From Paramacrobiotus richtersi (taxonomy: Eukaryota; Tardigrada; Eutardigrada; Parachela; Macrobiotidae), in the NCBI GenBank assembly GCA_034698045.1, contig JAQGAU010000516.1:1-26808 (forward strand): DNA of 26,808 nt. Reading direction: 5' to 3'. The translations under genes and the position numbers were made by a program. The number at the start of each line of letters is the position of its first letter. Position 1 is the stretch's first letter. The notes under the pieces were generated by a model. The model saw nothing but the letters and a program-made list of their open reading frames with translations. It was not told the DNA's origin and ran no database searches. Below, piece after piece: positions 10,689-19,410 of the stretch.

Positions 10689-10803
10689 TCGAAAGGAAAG
10701 AGTTTTGATAGCTTTTAGTTAACACAGAAGTCTACGAGAGCGTTGCCAACGCTCTCGTAGACTTCCATGCTAACTGGAAACGATCACAACTCTTCTCTTT
10801 CGA
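10689..10803. repeat. Palindrome with a perfect 19-bp core
   Basis: GAAGTCTACGAGAGCGTTG at 10727-10745 and its exact reverse complement at 10747-10765 are separated by a single C. Imperfect pairing extends outward to about 10689 and 10803 (GAAAGAGTTTTGAT against ATCACAACTCTTCTC). The GTAGACTTC core also occurs in the outer arms at 10084-10972, so four copies of a related terminus lie here in alternating orientation, as if two elements abut. Confidence 0.75.
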
Positions 10804-10972
10804 ACCAACAACTCAAAATTGTAACTGGGACTACTAACCAAATTTTTTTCTCAATCTTTTCAGCTGTAGTGTGTCACTTCTAGGGGAAATGGAACCAAGT
10901 TACAGAAATTTCCCTCAACATAGAAGTCTACGGGCGCATATTTAGCTGTAGCGCCAACCTCTGACGTCACAC

Positions 10973-11509
10973 ACTCGCATAACTCTCCTTGTAGTATAGT
11001 AAGTTCTTGGTAATAGGTACATTGCCACATATATTGAGCCGGTTTTGAGTGACAAGAATGATGTTGGTGTTTTCGGTTTGAGTTTTGACCAGTAATATAT
11101 TCTGTACTCAGGTAACTTTTAGCGCAAGCACTGTTCTGTCCCTTTGCAATTAAAGCCACGTTTCTAGTACCTCGAAAACACCCTTTAATATCGGGGAGCT
11201 GTGTACAGCAAAAAGTGTTTACTGAGCCGTCCGATGTGTCGGTGGTATATGACGGTAGATTTGATCTACATAATTATACACTGAGCTCGCTCCGTCAGTG
11301 AAGACTAGCAAAGGTCTCTGTTCGTTCTCCCTCATTCAAGCGAGCGACATCATGGTACCCAAGGACCCGCTTTTGCCGTAACGTACCCACCATTAACCTC
11401 TTGCCGTAACAGAAGACCACCGTCAGAAGAACCAACGCTCGTTTCGCTCGCTTGATTAAATCTCACAACCGGTAAGCGAGAGCTGCTTGCAGCACACAGT
11501 CTGTGTGCA
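10973..11509. other. No gene seen
   Basis: Intergenic DNA with small local repeats (TTGCCGTAAC twice near 11375-11410). Nothing coding is apparent. Confidence 0.35.
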
Positions 11510-12135
11510 GCTAGCCTGTATCTGGGCCGTCTCGCTCACTACACTACACACAGTGGCGCTAAAGAACTGCACAACAATCGCTCATATAGATCGACCGCCT
11601 TTTTTGTCGTAGTTTACGGCAATTGTTTGCCTAGATGTGGGTAAACGTATCCTCTGGACGTTGAACCAACAGTTTGACTACCGGGACGGACAAACAGCAT
11701 CTACTCACATCGCCCTGAAAATCGGGTTTCATTTGTCGCCATTACGCCATTACGCCAAAGTCGCCATTACGCGTATGCTAATTCGTTCAATGTACAGTGT
11801 ATTACCGTACTCGTGGGGTTTTCTTGAACATATGATAGTCATTGCGAAACGACACTTACGATGGATTTCAAACTGCGGCGGTGCCTGTTTATCATTTATT
11901 CTGGTAATCAAACTGTTTTGCATCAAAAAAACGTTTTCCGCATTGAATGCTTTACGTAATGAGATGGCAAGGCTGTAATTTTGCTCAGAATGCCGGTTAC
12001 CGTGCTTTTTGTTAGCAATGCTGAGCCGTTTCTACAATTATGGGCGCATAACCTTGCAAATGAAGCACATCTGACAACAGATTAGATAAACGATAACATG
12101 AAACCATCGCATCGAGTCTCTGCGCGCTATCATAC
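11510..12135 (+). promoter_or_regulatory. Duplicated upstream region of the lipocalin-CUB copy 1
   Basis: This stretch is recognisably similar to 18830-19410 upstream of the second copy. Shared blocks include the ATCGCTCAT region near 11580, TTTTTGTCGTA near 11600, GCTAATTCGTT near 11780, and GGCGCATAACCTTGCAAATGA just before the start. Conservation of non-coding DNA here may only reflect recent duplication, or may mark a promoter. No core promoter motif is clear. A 113-codon frame inside (11637-11978) is not preserved in the other copy and is not taken as a gene. Confidence 0.4.
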
Positions 12136-12849
12136 AACGATGAATTAGCTGCATGTTTGTTTTAATTAGTAGCAGTGCATTGGTTCCTTCTTGTTGCTGT
12201 CTCCCAAGCACAACCCTACCGCCAACCCGCACCGACGCAATACCAGGCTCCCGGCGGCAACAACCGAAATCCACCAACAAGCGGCTATTCAAGTCCATCA
12301 AACATTTCGCGACGAAGCGTCGCGTACACCGATGATACTCGCTACCACAGCCACAGTCTCCCGCCTTATAACGGTAGCTACGAAGGCCGCAGTAACCCTG
12401 TCGAGTACCGGGACGCTACCGAAAGAATCCCTACGACAGCCGATATTTCGAGCGAGATATTAATGTTGACGGACGTAATGTTTTGCGTTTCCACAAACTC
12501 AACGAATGGCGCAGCCGAAGTCTTGGGCGCAGTGATTACGATGCCGATCGCAGCAATCGCTCCACAAATACCCGAGATTTTGCACGAAGCAACCGTTTCA
12601 GCGGGCGCTCGGGGAATCATTGGAGTGGATCGAGGAGCTATGAGGGTCAGTTTAACAGGTTGGTTGCTCATGAAAAACGTGGTTTGTACCATTCCTTTAA
12701 TGTCGTTAGTAACTAAAGCGGAAGATTTTTGTCTTACAGGGGACAGAACTTGGGAAGAGCTCAATGTGAGCCGGTTCCCAGTTTCATTTCTGGAGTAAAA
12801 ATTGACCCCGCGAAGGTGCGTTATATTTGTTATTATTCCCTGAAATTTG

Positions 12850-13155
12850 TATATTTCAGTGTTTTATTTCGTGGTGGCGTACTGATATCTGCATAACTAA
12901 AAAATTAATAAGAAACGTATTCCAATCAGGACGTAACGTGTCATTTGAAAACTCTTCACATGTTTGTTAGCTTCTTTCTTATGCAAATGGTCTGATACCA
13001 GAGCCTAGTTACGGTCATCATCATCATCATCACGACATGGAACAGTGCTCGTAATTAATGATTTCCAAACTTAAACTTTGAAACAAAAAAACAAGCCGGT
13101 CGGCCTTCCCTGGTTTTCAGAAACAACTTTTTGCTGATAGTTCTATGTTCCAATA
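12850..13155. repeat. Copy-specific insertion of about 290 bp in intron 2
   Basis: Intron 2 is 357 bp here but only 63 bp in the second copy. The two ends match (TTCAG and TAGTTTA flank the extra DNA), so about 290 bp was gained in copy 1 or lost from copy 2. It contains a short (TCA)n run at 13015-13033 and no open frame of note. It could be a SINE or MITE; no terminal repeat is obvious. Confidence 0.4.
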
Positions 13156-14109
13156 GTTTATCGTAATTGCAGCTCGTGGGGGGCGGCAACACGAACAGGC
13201 GGGGAAGTATCATCGGGTTGACGGGCACCTGGTTTCCATACAAAGTATTCACAGGCTGGCCACTGGATGGCAAGTCCATTTTCGCTAACGCTATTACGCG
13301 ACTAACAGTTCTGGATGATAAACGTATTATGCCTGGAACAAGTTTTCCAGCCATTACTGTAATGCAGGAAGCGTATCAAAGGATTGTACCTGAAGGAACA
13401 CTGCTGGCGACAGACTGTGTGGCGGCTTTCAGTGTCGACAATATTGGAGAGAACGGGGTCATCGCCTCGCTGGTAGTCCGTACGACCGAGTCGGATCCTC
13501 CAACCACCGTATACAGTAGGTGTATTTCACTGTAGCTTTGCTGAGCGAAATAGCAAGAAAAATGCCGCACATTTGAAAATTACGACAGTGTGATAGACGT
13601 ACACGACACCGGACGTGACCTGTAAAGCGCGTTTAGTGGTTTACATTCTGGAAGTTAAACTACGTTGTTTAGATTTCTCCGCTACTTCCCAAACCATCCT
13701 CGCCGTGGATTATGATGTGTTTCAGCTGTGGTACCAGTGCTCAGACCGCAACACTGATACCGAATCCACGTGCGAGGATCTTTCATTCCTCATCTCCATC
13801 CGTGTTCCTACCAGCCATCTTTCGCTACGCCGGGCTGCGTATGTCGAGCGCAAAGTCAATCAAGCTCTCGCCACATATTGCATAACCCTGGCACATTTCG
13901 ATACATTCCCTACTGATCGCGACGCGTCGCCTTGCCAAATGGTTGAGCCACCCTGCTGCTTTGACACTCTAAAACAGGCCTATTCCGCGTGCTCTGCAGA
14001 TACGGATTGTTTCTGGAGCGCGAAACTTGATTATCCTGATGCAGCGGGAAAGTGGTGTGTTTCTAACGTGACCAGGTACGGTAGCTTTGCTATATCGTAA
14101 TACGAGGAA

Positions 14110-14935
14110 TTCTAAATTTTAATATTTTTCCCGCTGTACAAATCGTACGTGTTACACTGTTTAGCATTATACAATCACATATTGAAAAATAAAAACACAT
14201 CTTCCATTTCTTTGGATGAATCAACAGTACCCATAACACAAATAGCGTTTCCTCGCTGTATTTCTATACTAATTCGCTGACGGAGAAACTCCATTGATCG
14301 GCGATTTCCGTTATTCTCACGTATTCGGCGCCCTACTTTCTTCAAAAACACAGCAGCTCTGGGACCCCAACTCCCCATCGTCTCGAATCCAATCGGCTGG
14401 ACACAGTATCGATCGCTCAGGGCGGCGTAACGAGTTTCCTTCTGTCTTTCTCGTTGGTCCGCAGCTGCTCCACATGTTGTGGTAGTGCGGGCGATGTAGG
14501 AGTCAGCACAAGTGTCTGCAACAGTGACGTCCCAGACAAGCGGTTTTCCGGCCTTCCATGGCGTGAGCGTCATATTCTCCGGACGTTTCCCATCCCCTCT
14601 GTCCAGACCCGGCGGTTCACGTACTGCCGGAACACTTGCCGAAATCAGCGCTCGACGTATGACCTCGTTCAATGCGGAATGCCTTTGGTGTCGACCTTTA
14701 CTGCGCTTGCACACTAAACCATGGTGACCGTAAACGTCCACTTGCGATTTACACACACATCGATGTCCCTTGCATACTTCTGCACCTAAGCGAAGAGCCA
14801 CTGCGATCCGCAAGTGTGAGTCTTCCAACAAATTACCAAAGGTGGCGACAGGCAGGGCAGACAACCAGGCTCGGGCTTCAGGTGAGGATGCCGCCAACAG
14901 ACGAGAAGAATACGAGGAATATGTATAGCACGCTG
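14110..14935 (-). mobile_element. 5'-truncated non-LTR retrotransposon with restriction-like endonuclease domain
   Basis: Antisense in intron 4 of copy 1. The - strand frame is open down to a stop at 14175 and is the best preserved copy of this element here. It shows CVC, eight residues, then HHGLVC (about 14755-14705), fitting C-x-C-x8-H-x4-C, and then DGKRPENMT with WDVTVADT about 15 residues later, the CCHC plus RPD...D/E layout of restriction-like endonuclease non-LTR elements. RPD is RPE here, which may weaken catalysis. PIGFETMG and QRISIEIQRGNA follow. The 5' break is near 14935, where similarity to the 5440-7790 copy stops; no RT remains. The 3' UTR continues to about 14110. Confidence 0.7.
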
Positions 14936-15493
14936 ACAAAGGTGTGGCAGAACGCTTGCATGCACTGGTGCGCACGCCGAAATCAGTTAAGCAACGTTGC
15001 TTGTCGAACTCCATAGGCAAACGACAACGACGCAACGACCCATGACGACAACAGTGGCTCACAAAAGAAAGAAACGGAAAAGGACCACCCTGGCTCCCAC
15101 GAAGACAACCTTATCTGGAACGGCAGACTGTAAGGCGCGCCCAGAGCCGTCTCCATGTAATCTGAACTTACCAGTAGGAGTCACAGGTTCGTGAGTACTT
15201 TCGTTTCTTTTGTCGAGAGTTAATAAAAAAAACTGTGTAACGCTTCCAGTCACATTTTAAAATTCCAGCTCCTAAGAAAACCAATAAATTAGACGCATCA
15301 TAATTCTTCACGAGCCTAGCGGAGAAAAATTATGGATGGGTTCTCTAAGAAAAACCTGGCCATTGGTCCAGGAAGTTCACAAAGTGATAGAAAAGAAACT
15401 TATATAATGAAATGTTCATAATTTCCGCCCGAGAACACCATGCTGCTGTCCCATAGTTATAAAAAAGATCGCGGAACACGCGCAGAATATGGA

Positions 15494-15770
15494 TAGAATA
15501 CAACGGGAATACGGAGGATACGTACGGCAGACCACAATCTGTTATTGGTAAATGTCGCGCGACAAGGGCATCCGTACGTATTCTCCATACTCTGTCCGTA
15601 TTCTGCCAGTATTCCGCGTGTATTCTACAGTGTAAACGGAATAAACCAAGGATAACTAAGAATACTAGGAGAATACAGGCGCAATCAGCATAATATGGGG
15701 AATACGGCGTAACAAAGCGGAAAACCTAAAGAATACTGATGGGTCGGGGTAGAATACAAGGAATACAATG
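15494..15770. repeat. GAATAC motif array with inverted central part
   Basis: In intron 5 of copy 1, GAATAC occurs eight times on the + strand and four times as GTATTC within about 280 bp. The forward block at 15494-15527 and the reverse block beginning CCGTACGTATTC at 15571 are partly complementary, so the region can fold back around a loop of about 40 bp. A second forward block follows at 15660-15770. It has no counterpart in copy 2. Confidence 0.65.
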
Positions 15771-17009
15771 TCGAAAAAACGCGCCCAAAAAAACCTGTGG
15801 TGTACGGATCTAGTCATAGGTGAAAAAACGGACCACAGCACCACGATGTCCGCCTACTACTATACTAGAGCATGCGCAGGGGTGACACAAATGCTCATGC
15901 CATAAGTGTAAGCACCAGAGCTGATTTTCTCTGCCAAGTACAGTATGCTGAATGAGTAACCGAGCAGAAAAAAATTTCTGCAAAGAAAGTCGTGACGTTA
16001 TTGCTATCTGCTCCTTAATGATTTAAGCATTTCTGTTCCTATGTTTTAATTCCTCTTCTTACTTTCTGTCGCGATTATTTTAACGATTCCTCAAAACTGT
16101 GTTTGTGGCATTTTCCTCACCCAGTTCATACCACAAAAATCTGCAAAGAAACACCGAATCAACTTACGTCACTGATGGCGCAGTCTGGGCCACCCACTAT
16201 AATACCCTTAAACCGCCTGAACGAACCAACTCCAGAAATTATCAAAAGACGGTCAAAGATAACGACATCCCATGGGTTCATCTAATGTCCATGTTTTGTA
16301 TTCCAGCTACGTCGATGTGCCCATCTGCCACTTATACCTTCAACAAAGACGACCAACAAACATACTATGTTAAAGCGAGTGACGTGGCTGCTGGCGGTCA
16401 CTGCTTTTTTGACTTATTCGCAGCTATTGGAAGCTCAGTAATGGGCTACAGTGTCTCCTTCGAGTCCTTTCAAATCATCGTGGTAAGTGCACTCAAACTT
16501 ATTAAGGTTTCCTGGCTATCTGTCAACCAAAGTTCTTCTTGCGTTACAGCCACAGGGGGACACCTCGTGTGGCACCGGGGATTTAACTGGGGAACGCTTG
16601 CTCCTGGAACCGATGTCATCCTCAATTAAAACTGCATTTTGCAATGAAAACTGCCCCTCTCCGAATCCAATTTCTATTGTTGATCGTGAAGCAACGGTAC
16701 AGCCGTACTTTCCGTATAATAATGTCAAACATACACCTGTGCGGTGACGTACCAGGAAATCTGAGCTCCTGGTTATCTGACATGAGAAGATATTTTGTTT
16801 TACTCTTCTACAGTTCACATATTTTCGGTCCCCAAACGCTCCCAAATACTGCGAAGATTTCTATCTGGTTCGGCTTACGGTCACGGCCGTGAGTGTTAGT
16901 TGGTGAGTACCTTACTTTTTTCTTCATAAACCAAATTTGACTTTTCGCTGGTGCCCAGTAAGGATGTGGGTGTTCTGACGGGCCCACCTAACTGTAAATG
17001 CATACGGTT

Positions 17010-18660
17010 TTCTTGGTGATGGACGGGCATTTAGATCTTTCTCGTCGCACAGACCGCATTCACTTTCAGCTGCGCTACAGTGACGGCGTGTCGTTACGCC
17101 ATGTCACAGCGTGACGTAATACGGTGCACGGGCGTCGTAATGCATGCGTTCGGCCTTGAATATGTTCAGTTACGATTTGCTGTAGCTGCACTCTCCTCTG
17201 TCATCAGACAATTCCATCTTTATCCGTCGTGAATGTGTCAGAATGTCATGACAATCTGTCAGAGTTCTGAGTTTGGTAATTGGTTGTTGTTAGCGAAGAA
17301 CTGAGACTGGGCATTGCAATCTGTGGTTTCTTGTAGGATTTGGTGAGAGCTTTCAATAGACAGCAAACGAACATTCAACATTGGTCATGGTGTTTTGGTT
17401 AGCATTGTGCGCTAGCGGGTTTGGTTATCATAAAGTGCTACTTGTGGTACAGGATGATCACGTTTCTATCCAAATAGAGAAGGGTCCAGAGAAAGTCTAG
17501 CTCCCGAAGACTGTCAGCTGGTCGTGTGTGGTCGAGAACGCTTATTATTACAGCTGAGTTTTGGGGACAAGCAGACGACTTTTTGATCCAATATAAACGC
17601 TAGAAGCCGTTGCAACGAGTAGCAGATCCATCATAAAATAATTCCGGAATCTCAGCCTACGTGTATTACGCACTGGTGGGTGAGAACAAACCGCATGTTT
17701 TGACAATGATCTGTAATAATCTTACGCTGTGTATGACCTACGCAGCTGGTGATAAATGTTCAGATACGCTTGCAATGAAACGCCAGTGCGTAATTATTTA
17801 AAAAACCGTCAAGCAGAGGCGATTGTTAGGAGACAATCAAGCTCGGGATATTCACTTACAAAAACCCTTCAGCACTCTACTCATCCTTTGAGGCAAGGAA
17901 CACAGCAGCCGTCTATAGCCTGAAAAGAAGTTATCGCATATGGTTAAGATACAATGTTTCTACATATTACTGACAGGAAACATATTAATTTTCTTTTCAG
18001 ACATTGAAGTTCCAGTAAGGACATTTATATATCGACTTGTGAATAAGCCACCTGAAGTTGGACAATTCCGAGAATACGAGACACCAAAATCATTCTGTGA
18101 AGAGAAAATGTTTTCAGTTTTATTCAATTCTGATTTGCTTCGTGTTGCAGTTTTAAGAACAAAATTCCTCTCCGCAATTACATAGAAAACTAATTCAAAG
18201 AAAGTTTCAATCTCAATTGTGAGCACATAACATTTAAACACTTTTCTCGTTTCCTTGATCCTGTGGTACAGTGTGTTGAAATTCCATAACATTCACCGTA
18301 GTGTACCGGCTCTTTACTTGAGCGCAATTTTACTGCTTTCAGTCTGTTGAAATGCGGTCACATTGCGGTGGCTGTGCTATCGATCTAGTTAGACAGTTTG
18401 ATCGGTCAACAAAGTTGTCTTGCTGCTTCAGTAAAAGATGATGTCGCTGTTTTGTAGTTTTGATTCTCAGTAACACGATTAATCGGCGTGGTTAGTTGGG
18501 AAGTTTAATTTTTAAATGTAATGCGTCAGGCAAGCAGATGTTCGTGCAAAAGAAGAATTTTGCAGTTTTAGCACATTTTTTTCAGGATATTACGAAAGAG
18601 CTCGCTAGCGTGAAATACCATTTGTGCCATCCCTGGAAACGAGCTCGAAGACACAAAACT
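17010..18660. other. Between the two gene copies; no convincing gene
   Basis: Remnants of the RYSDG-type CUB end may persist to about 17110. A 37-codon frame at 17387-17500 begins like a signal peptide (MVFWLALCASGFGYH) but is very short. An 81-codon frame at 17940-18185 follows a TTTTCAG and contains PVRTFIYRLVNKPPEVG; it could be an exon of something but has no partner. Otherwise nothing is seen. Confidence 0.35.
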
Positions 18661-18667
18661 GTAAACG

Positions 18668-18785
18668 AATCTCGATACGGTACGCGGGCGTGGCTAAACG
18701 AAAGTTACGGCGCCGTAACCACCTCATGAGGTGGCTTCGCGAACCGTATCTTCGTTTAGCCACGCCTCCGTACCGTATCGAGATT
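18668..18785. repeat. Foldback element, 59-bp arms, no spacer
   Basis: Arms 18668-18726 and 18727-18785 are inverted copies with a perfect 12-bp palindrome at the centre (ACCTCATGAGGT). AATCTCGATACGGTAC and GGCGTGGCTAAACGAA are shared exactly between arms; the inner part is less exact. It lies just before the duplicated upstream region of copy 2 and is absent from copy 1, as expected of a small foldback or MITE insertion. Confidence 0.8.
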
Positions 18786-18829
18786 TGCTTCGAAATCGAG
18801 ACCCACCCTAAAGCAACCGGCAAATTTCA

Positions 18830-19410
18830 GCGTGTTGTAGCTGCTCGATCAACTTCTCTCTCGATGCTGGTTCAGATGGTGCACACAACGGCACATAACG
18901 AACTGTACAATGATCGCTCATCGAGATTGACTGCCATTTTTGTCGTAATTTTCGGCGATTGTTTTCCCTAAAACTGGGTCAACGCATCTTCTGAACGGGC
19001 ACCAACAACCGCGTTAAGTTATCGGGGCGGACAGAAGCAGTAAATCAGATCACATTGAAGACTGGGCTTTCATTCGTTCGCCAAGCATATAGCGAAGTAC
19101 TGCAAAGCATGCTAATTCGTTCCGGATACTAACACGATTCTTGCGATGGATTTCAGAGTGCGGCGATGTTTGCTCATCAGCAGTTCAGGTAATCAAAAAG
19201 TTTTCCGTAAATAAAACTTTTTCCAGATTGAGTGCTTTACGTAATGATCATGAGATGACAACGCTGTTGCTCAGGCTCCTGGTTACCGGGTTTTCGGGAA
19301 AGGGCAATACGGTATGCTGACCGGGGTGTGCAGGCGCATAACCTTGCAAATGAGTTAGATAAACCGTAACGCGAAACTTTCGCATCCACTCGGCGCGCTA
19401 TAACGCGACG
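18830..19410 (+). promoter_or_regulatory. Duplicated upstream region of the intact lipocalin-CUB gene
   Basis: Similar to 11510-12135 upstream of copy 1, up to and including the GGCGCATAACCTTGCAAATGA block. It should contain the promoter and 5' UTR. I see no confident TATA or initiator. Confidence 0.45.

Larger units (their letters stand above)
10084..10972. repeat. Long inverted repeat, arms about 125 bp, probable TIR element
   Basis: The segment at 10084-10215 recurs in reverse complement at about 10850-10972 with roughly three quarters identity. Shared blocks include GACGTCAG, GGTTGGCG, CAGCTAAAT, GCCCGTAGACTTCTATGTTG and ATTTCCC. The arms enclose about 630 bp that contain a second inverted repeat and a retrotransposon tail. 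This is the layout of a nonautonomous terminal-inverted-repeat or foldback element with nested insertions. No transposase is visible. Confidence 0.65.
12136..17007 (+). pseudogene. Lipocalin-CUB secreted protein, copy 1 (decayed paralogue)
   Basis: It has the same exon plan as the intact gene at 19411-24795: exon 1 12136-12658, exon 2 12740-12815, exon 3 13173-13515, exon 4 13655-14075, exon 5 15017-15186, exon 6 16307-16482, exon 7 16550-about 16743. Exons 2-6 are open in the conserved phases, and exons 3-4 keep the lipocalin signatures (GTWFPY, AVDYDVF, FLISIRV). Exon 1 is damaged: the original ATG is followed at once by AAT TAG, and a C is lost near 12418, shifting the frame. Exon 7 shifts frame after about 16700, and the exon 5 donor is a weak GTTCGT if phase is to hold. 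Possible further exons at 16814-16888 (SPNAPKYCEDFYL) and about 16943-17007 resemble a second CUB-like unit and align with the gene end at 1-263. A pseudogene is likeliest; sequencing error or a shortened functional form cannot be excluded. Confidence 0.7.

Noticed and set aside
11637-11978. 113-codon + strand ORF upstream of copy 1
   Set aside because: The homologous region at 18960-19260 does not keep the frame, so it is chance openness in duplicated non-coding DNA.
12378-12764. 128-codon - strand ORF across exon 1 of copy 1 (also 19591-19899 in copy 2)
   Set aside because: Antisense shadow of the Ser/Asn/Arg-rich exon; the + strand has the signal peptide and splice sites.
16099-16306. N-terminal extension of the exon 6 frame of copy 1
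   Set aside because: It runs through the intron before a TATTCCAG acceptor conserved in both copies; the phases work only with the acceptor.
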